Shown: positions 17,580 to 26,886, numbered from the stretch's first letter. The stretch: 64,000 nt of DNA from Flavobacterium xanthum (GCF_900142695.1 NZ_FRBU01000006.1:1-64000); one strand, 5' to 3'. Numbers and translations are program-made. Notes: a model not told the origin generated them from the sequence alone.

Positions 17580-18140
17580 TTACAAATCGTCAATCTGTTT
17601 TCTCATTTTATCTTTCAATTGCTTGAAATGGGTCGGGGTAAAACCAGTAGTCTTTTTAAATTGATTGCTTAAATGCGCTACATTACTATAATTGAGCTGA
17701 ACTGCGATTTCACTTAACGTCATTTCGTTATAGATTAATAGTTCTTTTGCCCGTTCAATTTTTTGAGTAATAAAATAATGTTCGATTGTTGCTCCTTCTT
17801 TTTCTGAAAAAAGCTTACTCAAAATACTGTAATCTTGCCTTAAATCGGCGGCTAAATAATTGGACAAATTACTTTTCAGCTGTTCCTTTTTATAATGGAC
17901 CAAGTCGATTATTAAATTCTTAATCCTTTCGACAGTCTTATTTTCCTTATCATCTAACAGTTCAAAACCGAGTGAACTCAGGTTCTGTGACAGCAGTTGT
18001 ATTTGACTTTCGTCCAAATCAGTTGCAATTTCTACTTTCCCTAATTGCATTGCAATAATAGAAAGCCCCATTTTTTCCAACTCTGCCGACACCGCCATTT
18101 CGCAACGGCCACAAACCATGTTTTTTATATAAATTTTCAC
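17580..18140 (-). CDS. AraC-type regulator fused to an N-terminal HMA metal-binding domain
   Basis: A 186-residue two-domain protein. Residues 1-65 form an HMA fold with the metal motif MVCGRC (Cys10, Cys13). Residues about 90-180 are an AraC/XylS DNA-binding domain: IEHYFITQKIERAKELLIYN, SEIAVQLNYSNVAHLSNQFK and FKKTTGFTPTHFKQLK. A sensor that binds Cu(I)/Ag(I) through the CxxC and drives transcription of the adjacent efflux genes is the natural reading, but is inferred. Its gene begins 4 bp after the DUF305 stop and precedes copA. Confidence 0.88.
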   Translation of the reverse strand: MKIYIKNMVCGRCEMAVSAELEKMGLSIIAMQLGKVEIATDLDESQIQLLSQNLSSLGFELLDDKENKTVERIKNLIIDLVHYKKEQLKSNLSNYLAADLRQDYSILSKLFSEKEGATIEHYFITQKIERAKELLIYNEMTLSEIAVQLNYSNVAHLSNQFKKTTGFTPTHFKQLKDKMRKQIDDL

Positions 18141-18144
18141 TTTA

Positions 18145-18624
18145 TTATTTTTTGCTTTCGAGACGAATAATCATTTCATTCATTTGCTTAATTTCTCTTT
18201 CTTGAGCAGCAATTATATCTTCAGCTAATTTTTTAGCTTCTGGATCTTTAAAATCTACATTACTACTAGTCATAATGGCTGATGAATGATGAGGAATCAT
18301 CGCTTTCATATATTGTATATCTCCAATAAAGGTTTGTGTCCTTAATAGAAAAAGTGTTCCTAGAAATGTAGTAGCGGCAAAGACTATTATCATTACATTG
18401 ACTTTATTGTTTGGATACATTTTCCACATTAATAGTAACATTGTAATTGCCATTGCTGCAATCATTAAAGTAGTCATGTAAAAGCGAGTTATACTATTAT
18501 AGATGTGACTGAATTCAGCAACATTTAAAAACATAACTAAATACATAACGACAAATGAAACCGCCATTATTAAGGCAAATTTTACATAAGGATTAGTTTT
18601 TAAGTGTGTGTTATTTTCTTCCAT
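18145..18624 (-). CDS. DUF305 domain membrane protein
   Basis: A 159-residue protein with four predicted membrane helices in the first 100 residues, then the DUF305 signature MKAMIPHHSSAIMTSSN and the helix AEDIIAAQEREIKQMNEMI. The His/Met-rich DUF305 motif is common in copper loci and could bind metal on the periplasmic face. It is tightly linked to the HMA-AraC gene (4 bp). A decayed copy of its 5' half exists at 10168-10355. Confidence 0.85.
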   Translation of the reverse strand: MEENNTHLKTNPYVKFALIMAVSFVVMYLVMFLNVAEFSHIYNSITRFYMTTLMIAAMAITMLLLMWKMYPNNKVNVMIIVFAATTFLGTLFLLRTQTFIGDIQYMKAMIPHHSSAIMTSSNVDFKDPEAKKLAEDIIAAQEREIKQMNEMIIRLESKK

Positions 18625-18788
18625 GATTCTATTTTAATTAGAGTTTTTGATCGTTAATCAATTTAACTTTCGGGTAACGTCCTTTTTATAATTATTTTAT
18701 TATCAAAAATGCTTTTAAAGCCCATCATAACAGAACTAAGTTAGCTTTTTTTAACATTTTAACCTATTAATAAACAGTTTATTACACA

Positions 18789-20003
18789 TTACATCTTCAT
18801 CCCCGCCATGGGATCACTTCCTTTGCGGAATATATACTCACTGTTAATGGCATAAGCACCGCTAACAACGACTTTTTTCGTACTATCTAAATCCGATTTG
18901 ATTTCGATCATTCCATTGGCTTCCACCCCGGTTTCAACCATCACGTTTTCAAAAATACCATGACTTTTTTCAACCCATATATACGTGGCATTTTCATCCC
19001 TAATAACAGCATCTGTTGGAATAAATAATCCTTTCTTATTAGATTGAGTTAATTTAGCTACTGCCTGCATTCCTGGTTTTAAAAACAAATTCGGGTTGGC
19101 AATTTCCATTCGAATTAATAGCAATCTAGAATCTGGATTAATCTCCGGATTAATAAATGAAATTTTAGCTTTCACTTCTTTAGTAGGATAATCTGTAAAA
19201 GAAACCGTAGCACTTTGTCCAATTTTTAATGATTTTGCATAGTTCACGTTTACTTGCGTTTCAAGCCAAAGCGTACTTAAGGCAGCCAACTTAATTATTG
19301 CGCCGCCTTCCATGATATAACTACCTTCTGTAGCGGCTATCTCCGAAATATATCCGCTATATGTACTATAAAAAGTAGTGTATGGTGATATTTGGGCATT
19401 GTCTTTAATACTCTCAATTTGTGCATTCGACAAACCATAGAACAACAACTTTTGCTTTGCAGCTTGCAACATGTTTTTGGCATTTTTCCCAAAATCACCA
19501 GGCATAGTCAATTGTTTAGATGCTGCAAAATAATCCTGTTTAGCAATGGCTATATCTTCGCTGTACAACTGGTAAATGGCTTGATTTTTATTAACATAAT
19601 CACCCGTAGTTTTAAAATATAATTTCTCAATTCGACCCATCGCTCTTGCTGAAATGGTTTTGATTTGTTCCTGATTAATTGTCAAAACGCCCGTATAGTT
19701 TTCTTTCAGACTACTATTTGTTTCCTCTATATTTTGAGTGCTTATATTTCCCAGTTTTATTTGTTGATCGCTTAGGGCAATTTCATTAGAGGCCGAATTG
19801 TCTTTTTTCATTGGGGTCAAATCCATATGACAAATAGGACATTTCCCAGGCTTGTCTTCCTTTATTTGAGGATCCATGGAACAGGTGTATAATATACTTT
19901 CTCCATCCTGATGCGCGCTATGATCTTCCTTATTTTTAGTATTACATCCCATTACGACAACAAATGTCAGGAACAGGAAACTGAATTTTTTTATCTTTTG
20001 CAT
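18789..20003 (-). CDS. RND efflux periplasmic adaptor, CusB-like lipoprotein (second copy)
   Basis: A 404-residue membrane-fusion protein. Lipobox VVVMGC (Cys20), then the module YTCSMDPQI...CPICHMDL at about 39-66 and the CusB-type body with NYTGVLTINQEQ, helical hairpin and LKPGMQAVAKL barrel. It ends with MAGMKM. The adaptor bridges inner-membrane pump and outer-membrane channel. It lies 2 bp after a second adaptor gene, so two different adaptors may assemble with one pump. The downstream spacer to DUF305 is the one preserved in the relic at 10.4 kb. Confidence 0.9.
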   Translation of the reverse strand: MQKIKKFSFLFLTFVVVMGCNTKNKEDHSAHQDGESILYTCSMDPQIKEDKPGKCPICHMDLTPMKKDNSASNEIALSDQQIKLGNISTQNIEETNSSLKENYTGVLTINQEQIKTISARAMGRIEKLYFKTTGDYVNKNQAIYQLYSEDIAIAKQDYFAASKQLTMPGDFGKNAKNMLQAAKQKLLFYGLSNAQIESIKDNAQISPYTTFYSTYSGYISEIAATEGSYIMEGGAIIKLAALSTLWLETQVNVNYAKSLKIGQSATVSFTDYPTKEVKAKISFINPEINPDSRLLLIRMEIANPNLFLKPGMQAVAKLTQSNKKGLFIPTDAVIRDENATYIWVEKSHGIFENVMVETGVEANGMIEIKSDLDSTKKVVVSGAYAINSEYIFRKGSDPMAGMKM

Positions 20004-20005
20004 GA

Positions 20006-21250
20006 TTATTCTGTTTTAATAAAGCTTTCGCTGTCCATTAAATATTGTGCATTGTCAGCAATTGCATCTTTTACAGACAAGCCTTCAATAACCTGAACAA
20101 AATCATTGATTTCAATTCCTGTTTTTATTTCTTTTGCTTTAAAACCATTCTCCATTTTAATAAAAACCACTTTTTTACTGCCGATGCTAACTAATGCTTG
20201 CTTACGAACCCAAATTCCTTGTATAGGATTTGTTTCGACAATCCCTTGAAGTCGCAAGCCTATTGGGAATTTCAGATTGTTATTATTTAAATACACTCGA
20301 ATCCTGTTCGTCTTATCAGTTGCGCTGAACTGAGTTTCTATAAAATTAACTTTGGCCTTTATAAAATCATTCTCCTCTAATTCTGATGAAAACCGAATGG
20401 GTTGATTGATTTTTATCAAACTGCTTTGTCCCTGCATCACATTGAAAACACCCCATACTTTATCTGTATTCACAAGCTTAAAAACAACTTCATTCTGTTT
20501 AATATAATCCCCTTCCTTCAATGTTAAAGAAGTTGTTGTGGCATTGTTTTGCATGGATCCTTCGGCAGCAGTCGTCATACTTTCAGTTCCTTGAACTATT
20601 CCATTGGTGGGACTATAAATAGTAATCACAGGATTTGTTCTTTTGGCTGCAGCCAATGAATTAATCTGATTTAAAGTCATTCCATAAAGCAGTAATTTCT
20701 GTTTCGAAGCCTTTATTATGGATGCGTTTTCAGCATCATTGGTGACTAAATAAATGAAATTCTGCTGTGCTGTCAATAATTCCGGACTATACAAATCAAA
20801 AAGTCTTTGTCCCTTATTTACTTTTTGGTATTTATAATTCACATACATTTTTTCGATTCGGCCACTTATCCTTGCTGCAATATTTACCGATGAATTAGGA
20901 TCATAAGCTACAATTCCAGGCAGCTTTATTTCACTGCTAATAGCGGTGTCTTTTGGTGTTGTAGTTTGAAAGTCTCCTACGACGAAGCTATCCGTTGGTC
21001 GCAATAGATGGTCGATCGAGTGGCTTTCCGTCGGTTGCGCTTCAGTTACTTTTTTTATCAAAGTCATTCCGCAAATTGGGCATTTTCCAGGCTCGTCCCT
21101 AATAATTTCAGGATGCATCGAACAGGTATATACCTCCGCCTGATGCTCGTGATCTGCTTGACTATTGAATTTATTTACGCTATAATAGACTCCAAATCCA
21201 ACCACTAAAACGGCAATAGCCAGCAAACTATATTTTATGTATTTGTTCAT
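20006..21250 (-). CDS. RND efflux periplasmic adaptor, CusB-like (first copy)
   Basis: A 414-residue adaptor with an N-terminal membrane anchor (about residues 7-25) and the module YTCSMHPEI...CPICGMTL at 41-66. The body follows CusB: GIVAYDPNSSVNIAARISGRI, a helical hairpin near 150-200, and GLRLQGIVETNPIQGIWVRKQALVSIG. It is placed between the TolC-type gene and the second adaptor, with gaps of 2 bp, so the three are surely one transcript. Substrate Cu/Ag is inferred from the neighbourhood. Confidence 0.9.
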   Translation of the reverse strand: MNKYIKYSLLAIAVLVVGFGVYYSVNKFNSQADHEHQAEVYTCSMHPEIIRDEPGKCPICGMTLIKKVTEAQPTESHSIDHLLRPTDSFVVGDFQTTTPKDTAISSEIKLPGIVAYDPNSSVNIAARISGRIEKMYVNYKYQKVNKGQRLFDLYSPELLTAQQNFIYLVTNDAENASIIKASKQKLLLYGMTLNQINSLAAAKRTNPVITIYSPTNGIVQGTESMTTAAEGSMQNNATTTSLTLKEGDYIKQNEVVFKLVNTDKVWGVFNVMQGQSSLIKINQPIRFSSELEENDFIKAKVNFIETQFSATDKTNRIRVYLNNNNLKFPIGLRLQGIVETNPIQGIWVRKQALVSIGSKKVVFIKMENGFKAKEIKTGIEINDFVQVIEGLSVKDAIADNAQYLMDSESFIKTE

Positions 21251-21252
21251 AA

Positions 21253-22506
21253 TTATTTCGTTTCCAGTTGTTTTTCAATTTCTACCTGAGTGCTCAATAT
21301 GGCCTGCAACTTGTCTAGCTTTTCTATTTGCGCCATATTCAAGGCTTCCCAGGCATCCAACACCACAAATAGATCTCCTGTATTGTTTTGCCAAGCTATT
21401 ATTGAAGTGTCATAATTTCTTCGCAATGCCGGAATAATGCTTTTGTCGGCAATTTCATATTGCTTCTTTAAGTTACTAAGCTCCGCTTGCATCCCTGAAA
21501 TCATTCCTGTTGCTTCGTTCAGAATCATTTGCTTTTGCCAATCCAAACTTTCATTTTTTAACTTAAAACTGTTGATGTTCGCTTTATTCATTTTTGATGA
21601 CCAAGGCATGGGAATTGTAATCATTCCCATCAAGGAAAATTGTTGCGGACCATTCCCGAAGGCAAACATGTGATCATACTTCACACCAAACTCGGGTAAC
21701 AATTTTGCTTTCTCGGTTTCTATTTTCAACTGATTTAAAGCAATTGTTTTCTCAATAGCTCTTACATCGCTTCGGTTTTCAGAAAGCGACACCGTATCCG
21801 ATTTCATAAAATTGTGCTCCTTTAAAGCATAATTGGGATCGATTTCAAAAACAGTATTTTTGTCTCTTGCCATCAAAGTATTCAGCGTAATTTTCTTTTG
21901 CAAAATCTCATTTTTCAGCATTACGACCATGCTTTCTAAAGCGCTATATTGTGACTTTGCCTTATAATAAGTAGGCAATTTGTCCATATTATATTGATAG
22001 CGTATCTCCATGCTTTTGATCATATACTCTAAAAGCAATAAATTATCATTGGTTATTTTTATTTTTTTATCCAATACAATCCATTGGTAATAATTCATTT
22101 TTGCTAACGCATTCAACTGATTCACGGTATAATTTTTATTTTCTGCCTCTACCGAAGACATGGCATTCATGTAATTAGAATCGGCTTTTAGCCTTGAAGC
22201 GTTAGGAATCATTTGTGTAACACCTATCATATATGCACCCATACCAGGATTCATTTCGTCTCCCTTCCACATTTTAGTGTTATAAGGAGTCATAAACAAG
22301 CCCGTGTTCACTTGAGGTGCCATCCAACTATTTGCCCCTTTTGCCGCTGCATCCATGCTCTGTATATCGGCATCGTACATTTTTAATTGCGGATTATTCG
22401 TTTTAACGATGGTCAAAACAGCATCCAACGAAAGTGTTTGCGCTACTGCAACAGTGGCGTTTAACAGCAAACAACTGATTATGATATAATATTTAATGTG
22501 TCGCAT
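21253..22506 (-). CDS. TolC-family outer-membrane efflux protein (CusC-like)
   Basis: A 417-residue TolC-type protein with signal peptide 1-22 (ATVAVAQ). It has two long coiled-coil repeats, about 30-210 and 230-415, as expected for the trimeric channel-tunnel, and an N-terminal SLDAVLTIVKTNNPQLKM. Its start overlaps the end of the cusA 3' half by 14 bp, a tight coupling. It would form the outer-membrane exit of the metal pump. Met residues are frequent in the N-terminal half. Confidence 0.88.
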   Translation of the reverse strand: MRHIKYYIIISCLLLNATVAVAQTLSLDAVLTIVKTNNPQLKMYDADIQSMDAAAKGANSWMAPQVNTGLFMTPYNTKMWKGDEMNPGMGAYMIGVTQMIPNASRLKADSNYMNAMSSVEAENKNYTVNQLNALAKMNYYQWIVLDKKIKITNDNLLLLEYMIKSMEIRYQYNMDKLPTYYKAKSQYSALESMVVMLKNEILQKKITLNTLMARDKNTVFEIDPNYALKEHNFMKSDTVSLSENRSDVRAIEKTIALNQLKIETEKAKLLPEFGVKYDHMFAFGNGPQQFSLMGMITIPMPWSSKMNKANINSFKLKNESLDWQKQMILNEATGMISGMQAELSNLKKQYEIADKSIIPALRRNYDTSIIAWQNNTGDLFVVLDAWEALNMAQIEKLDKLQAILSTQVEIEKQLETK

Positions 22507-24430
22507 CGATAAGATCTATTTTGCCTTTTGTTTTTAATTCACGTTGTTTTGTCCATTCAAAAACAATAGGGGTTACTAATAATACATATATAACAGAAGT
22601 GATTGTTCCTCCAATAAGCGGAACCGTAATGGGAATCATCACATCAGCGCCCGTTCCTGTTGCCCAAAGAATGGGTACTAATCCAAATAGAGAAACCGAC
22701 ACCGTCATTAATTTTGGTCTCAGCCTTTTTGCCGAACCATCGATAATGTACTCTCTTAAAATAGCCATAGTAATTGTCTCACTACTATTACCATATTTTG
22801 CAACCATTTTATTCATGGCCTCATTCAGGTAAATAGTCATTATCATCGCCGTTTCTATTGCCATCCCAAACAGTGCGATGAAACCTACTGCCACGGCAAC
22901 GGATAAATTAATTCCATAAAAATAAACCATAAAAATCCCTCCTATTAAAGCAAAAGGAACCGTTATCATCGTTATCAAAGCTTCCTTCATCGAGTTATAG
23001 GTAAAATACAAAATCAGGAATATGATAAGAACAACGATAGGCAATATCAGTGATAATGTTTTGTTGGCTCTAATTTGATTTTCCCATTGTCCGCTCCATT
23101 CGACATAATAACCTTTTGGCAGTTTCGTCATCATAGTATTGAGTTTATCTTGTGCCTCCTCTACCGTACTCCCTAAATCACGTTCCCTAACATTAAACAA
23201 AACACTCCCACGAAGCATGGCGTTTTCGCTGTTTATCATTGGCGGCCCATCACTTATTTTTATATCAGCGACAGCATCTAATGGTATTGGTCCGTATTCC
23301 ATTGTTTGCACTTGCAATTTTTTCAACGACTCAATACTATTTCTGTATTCCTGCGCATATCTCGCATTCACAGAAAAGCGTTGTCTCCCTTCGATAGTGG
23401 TCGTCAATGTCATTCCTCCAATTGCCGCTTCAACAACATTATTCACATCATCAATCGTCAGACCGTATCTACCAATTGCTTCTCGCTTTGCTTCAATGTC
23501 GATATACTTCCCACCGGTTATTGGTTCGGCATACAAATCTTTCACTCCTTCGGTTCCTTCTAATGTCTTTTTAATTTTTTGTGCCAAAGCTTCTATGGTA
23601 TCCAAACTAGCTCCATAAATTTTCACCCCAACGTCTGTTCTGATTCCCGTCGAAAGCATATTTATTCGATTAATAATAGGCTGTGTAAAACCATTGGTTA
23701 CCCCAGGTATTTGCAGTTTATTATTTATTTCATCGATGATATCACTTTTCGTTTTACCCGCTCTCCATTCGTTATGAGGTTTAAGCAAAATAATCGTTTC
23801 AACCATACTTATAGGACTATTGTCCGTTGCCGTATTGGCTCTTCCCGCTTTTCCCAAAACATGAGTGACCTCGGGAATTGATTTTATTATTTTGTCCTGA
23901 ACCTGCAATATTCTTTTCACTTCAGAATTAGAAACATCGGGTAAGGTTACAGGCATAAACAGAATCGAACCTTCATCTAAAGGTGGCATAAACTCGGAGC
24001 CGAGCTGCGTAAACATCAACCCTCCTATTACTAAAGCAATGCAGTTTACCACCAAAACACTTTTTCTCCATTTTAAACAAAAAACTAGAATTGGAGTATA
24101 CCAACTTTCCAGTTTTCTATTGATTGGATTTTTATTCTCCGGACGTAATTTTCCCTTTAGCAAGTAACTGATTAACACTGGAGTCAGTGTAATGGCTAAA
24201 AACGCATCTACGATCAGTATAAATGATTTCGTCCAAGCCAATGGACTGAATAGTTTTCCTTCCATTCCCGTTAGCAGAAAAACGGGCAAAAAAGAAGCAA
24301 TCACAATCAGTGTCGAATAAAAAACTCCCGGGCCAACGAGCTTAGAGGAAGATTCAATTAACTTCATTCGTTCATCAGCCAACAATGGATCGTGTTCTTT
24401 TTTAAATATTTTTTTAAATAACTTTTTCAT
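22493..24430 (-). CDS. cusA: CusA-type RND pump, C-terminal part (split gene)
   Basis: A 645-residue protein matching the C-terminal 60 percent of heavy-metal RND pumps. It starts in the cytoplasmic loop (ATG, then KKLFKKIFKKEHDPLLADER) and continues with TM5-6 KLVGPGVFYSTLIVIASFLP and SFILIVDAFLAITLTPV, the second periplasmic porter region and TM7-12. It is in the same frame as the upstream part, separated by TAA-TCA-ACG before its ATG. Together the halves give about 1070 residues, the normal CusA size. It may work as a split pump or be a nonsense-mutated gene. Confidence 0.88.
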   Translation of the reverse strand: MKKLFKKIFKKEHDPLLADERMKLIESSSKLVGPGVFYSTLIVIASFLPVFLLTGMEGKLFSPLAWTKSFILIVDAFLAITLTPVLISYLLKGKLRPENKNPINRKLESWYTPILVFCLKWRKSVLVVNCIALVIGGLMFTQLGSEFMPPLDEGSILFMPVTLPDVSNSEVKRILQVQDKIIKSIPEVTHVLGKAGRANTATDNSPISMVETIILLKPHNEWRAGKTKSDIIDEINNKLQIPGVTNGFTQPIINRINMLSTGIRTDVGVKIYGASLDTIEALAQKIKKTLEGTEGVKDLYAEPITGGKYIDIEAKREAIGRYGLTIDDVNNVVEAAIGGMTLTTTIEGRQRFSVNARYAQEYRNSIESLKKLQVQTMEYGPIPLDAVADIKISDGPPMINSENAMLRGSVLFNVRERDLGSTVEEAQDKLNTMMTKLPKGYYVEWSGQWENQIRANKTLSLILPIVVLIIFLILYFTYNSMKEALITMITVPFALIGGIFMVYFYGINLSVAVAVGFIALFGMAIETAMIMTIYLNEAMNKMVAKYGNSSETITMAILREYIIDGSAKRLRPKLMTVSVSLFGLVPILWATGTGADVMIPITVPLIGGTITSVIYVLLVTPIVFEWTKQRELKTKGKIDLIDATH

Positions 24431-24436
24431 CGTTGA

Positions 24437-25717
24437 TTATTGATTATTATCCATTTCTTCTTGTTTCTCAGAGATGGTTCTATAGGCATTTTCGACCATG
24501 ACAATTCCATCATCAACCACAACACCAATAGCTAGGGCTATCCCCGTGAGCGACATAATATTGGATGAAATCCCAAAAGCTTGGAGCAAAATAAATCCTA
24601 TAGCAACAGATATTGGTAACTGTATCAGAATAATCACTGCACTTCTCCAATGGAAAAGAAAAAGAAGAATCACTATTGACACCGCAATCATTTCTTCGAT
24701 TAAAGTTCCTTTAACAGATTCAATCGCTTTTTCAATTAGTTCGCTTCGGTCATAAGACGTTTTGAAGGAGACCCCTTCCGGCAATCCTTTTTCGACTTCT
24801 TTCATTTTCAGTTTTACTGCTTTGATAACCTTATCAGCATTTTCGCCGTAACGCATCACCACAATTCCTCCCACTACTTCACCTTCTCCATTCGCATCAA
24901 AAATACCCAGACGTAAATCTCCACCCATTTGAACGGAACCGATATCTTTTACTCTTACAGGAACAGAATTGTAATTTTTGATGGCAATTTCTTCCACATC
25001 TTTGATGTTTTTTATGTAGCCAAGCCCTCTAACGATATAAGCCATGTTGCTCATTTCAAATTTCCGCCCTCCAACATCATTATTGCTTGTCTTTACGGCT
25101 TTCATCACTTCCATCATACTAACATTATAGTACTGCATTTTCAAAGGATCTAAAACCAATTGATATTGTTTTTCAAAACCTCCAAAGGAAGCGACCTCAG
25201 CTACACCCGGAACGGTTTGTAAAGCAAATTTCACATACCAATCCTGCAATGCTCTTTGCTCACCTAGATCCATCCCATTGGTTTCCAAATGATACCAAAA
25301 TATATGCCCTACTCCGGTACCATCAGGCCCTAAAGTGGGAACTACATTTTGCGGCAACAATCGTTGTGCATAATTTAATCGTTCCAGCACTCGGGTTCTT
25401 GCCCAATAAGGATCTACGTTATCTTCAAAAATGATGTAGATAAAACTCATTCCAAACATGGAAGAAGCTCGGATATTCTTGATTTTCGGGATTCCCTGTA
25501 AATTGGAAACCAAAGGATAGGTTACCTGATCTTCAATTACCTGCGGGCTTCTGCCCATCCACTCCGTGAAAACAATAACCTGATTTTCTGATAAATCAGG
25601 AATGGCATCGATGGGATTTTGCTGCACACTATAAATCCCCCAACCAAATAAGCAGGCGGAAACGAGCAATACAATCACTCGGTTTTTTAGTGAGAATGAT
25701 ATTAATTTTTCTACCAT
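24437..25717 (-). CDS. cusA: CusA-type RND pump, N-terminal part (split gene)
   Basis: A 426-residue protein with TM1 (RVIVLLVSACLFGWGIYS), the first periplasmic region (PDLSENQVIVFTEWMGRSPQ, WARTRVLERLNYAQ, a Met-rich NMAYIVRG) and TM2-4. TM4 carries the proton-relay acidic pair in GIALAIGVVVDDGIVMVENA. It ends at a TAA in the loop after TM4 (MDNNQ stop) that no full-length relative has. The next ATG in frame lies 6 bp on. Around the stop the minus strand has a 7-bp tandem repeat ATAATCA. It follows a haem-binding-domain gene by 5 bp. Confidence 0.88.
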   Translation of the reverse strand: MVEKLISFSLKNRVIVLLVSACLFGWGIYSVQQNPIDAIPDLSENQVIVFTEWMGRSPQVIEDQVTYPLVSNLQGIPKIKNIRASSMFGMSFIYIIFEDNVDPYWARTRVLERLNYAQRLLPQNVVPTLGPDGTGVGHIFWYHLETNGMDLGEQRALQDWYVKFALQTVPGVAEVASFGGFEKQYQLVLDPLKMQYYNVSMMEVMKAVKTSNNDVGGRKFEMSNMAYIVRGLGYIKNIKDVEEIAIKNYNSVPVRVKDIGSVQMGGDLRLGIFDANGEGEVVGGIVVMRYGENADKVIKAVKLKMKEVEKGLPEGVSFKTSYDRSELIEKAIESVKGTLIEEMIAVSIVILLFLFHWRSAVIILIQLPISVAIGFILLQAFGISSNIMSLTGIALAIGVVVDDGIVMVENAYRTISEKQEEMDNNQ

Positions 25718-25722
25718 TAGGA

Positions 25723-26193
25723 TTAATTATTTGCTGAAATACTGTCTTTCGTTTCTTCGATCCAATTGAGCAGCATCGCTTTACTCTCGCTAGTGAGCAC
25801 GGCATTTTTATGCATCATGGTATAAGAAGCCAAAGGCATTTCATCTGATTTTATTTGTTTGATCATTCGATCTAATTTGCTTCGTTGTTTCCGTTTGGAA
25901 TAAGTGCCAAATTCACTGAAATTCAAATTTTCTTTCCCTTCGTTAATATGACTATCCATAAAAATTCGTACAGGCTGAACATAGGAGTACCAAGGATACT
26001 TGGTGTTATTACTGTGACAGTCAAAACAAGAAGTTTGTAGAATGCCTTGAACTTTAGCAGGAACCTTGTACAATTTTGTGAAATGCATAGGTGAAACCTG
26101 CCCATACTCTACGTTACGGGCGGGTTGATACAGTTGCATCAACAAAAAAAGGACTACACTTAAGATAGCCCCTTTTTTTATGATTGGTTTCAT
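25723..26193 (-). CDS. Haem-binding domain protein (Haem_bd family, c-type haem motif)
   Basis: A 156-residue protein with one N-terminal membrane anchor or uncleaved signal (8-22) and a CxxCH haem attachment site, SCFDCH (Cys56, Cys59, His60), followed by NTKYPWYSYVQP, the signature of the Haem_bd family. The C-terminal MPLASYTMMH supplies a possible second ligand. It is periplasmic and joins the metal operon 5 bp before cusA. A role in electron transfer to copper proteins is speculation. Confidence 0.85.
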   Translation of the reverse strand: MKPIIKKGAILSVVLFLLMQLYQPARNVEYGQVSPMHFTKLYKVPAKVQGILQTSCFDCHSNNTKYPWYSYVQPVRIFMDSHINEGKENLNFSEFGTYSKRKQRSKLDRMIKQIKSDEMPLASYTMMHKNAVLTSESKAMLLNWIEETKDSISANN

Positions 26194-26886
26194 TTATAAT
26201 TCTTTTTCTACTCTCCCACATGTCAACATTTCAGCGCCGTAATATGGATTTTTGATCTCTTTCGAGTCACTTATCCAATAGCCACTTTTTCCCTGATCAT
26301 ACATTGGACAGTACTCTTGATATAACTTTTTATTTGTTCCAAAAGTTTTTATCATATCATTTATGTCTCTACTCAAAAGAGCAAAATGTTCTCTTTGATG
26401 CTCTATTTTTCCAGCGTTGTCAGCAATATGTTCGGCGTGTTCTTTGGCATCATCTGCAATTTCAATATATTCCTTTTTCAATTTTGCATCGATTGAAGTA
26501 GTGTTTGCTGCATTGAAGGTTGCTAATAACGCCTTAGCAGCAGCGGCTGCTCCATTTGAATCGTCGTTTACAAGTGCATTTTTAACTTTCAAATAATCAT
26601 TTACATTTGCATCTACAGTTATAGAAAAGGGAGTTACTGCACCCTTTTCTGTTTTTACTTCCTCAGAAACAGCTTCCGTTTTAACTACTGGCTCCGTTAA
26701 TTCCATACCGCATTTAGAACAAGTATCCCCTTGTTTCCCAGTAACTTCAGGATGCATTGGACATGAATACAATTGTGATGTGTTTTCAGTTGCTGCTGGC
26801 TTTACGGACTCATCTGGCTTATTTTTTTGATTACAGCTTACTACTACAATTGCCATTAGAACTGTTGAAAGAATTATTTTTTTCAT
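26194..26886 (-). CDS. Lipoprotein with heavy-metal-binding module and DUF3347 domain
   Basis: About 230 residues from the ATG at 26886, which opens the lipoprotein signal MKKIILSTVLMAIVVVSC; an ATG six codons upstream is possible. A Cys/Met/His module YSCPMHPEV...CSKCGMEL follows, then a DUF3347 helical domain (VNDYLKVKNALVNDDSNG...). The C-terminus has EYCPMYDQGKSGYWISD and NPYYGAEMLTCG, conserved Cys/Met residues shared with the protein at 28777-29652. It probably binds copper in the periplasm. It is one base from the haem-binding gene. Confidence 0.85.
   Translation of the reverse strand: MKKIILSTVLMAIVVVSCNQKNKPDESVKPAATENTSQLYSCPMHPEVTGKQGDTCSKCGMELTEPVVKTEAVSEEVKTEKGAVTPFSITVDANVNDYLKVKNALVNDDSNGAAAAAKALLATFNAANTTSIDAKLKKEYIEIADDAKEHAEHIADNAGKIEHQREHFALLSRDINDMIKTFGTNKKLYQEYCPMYDQGKSGYWISDSKEIKNPYYGAEMLTCGRVEKEL

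Noticed and set aside
22521..23881. Several plus-strand frames across cusA
   Set aside because: All lie antisense to the conserved RND pump; none has recognisable domains or its own start signals.
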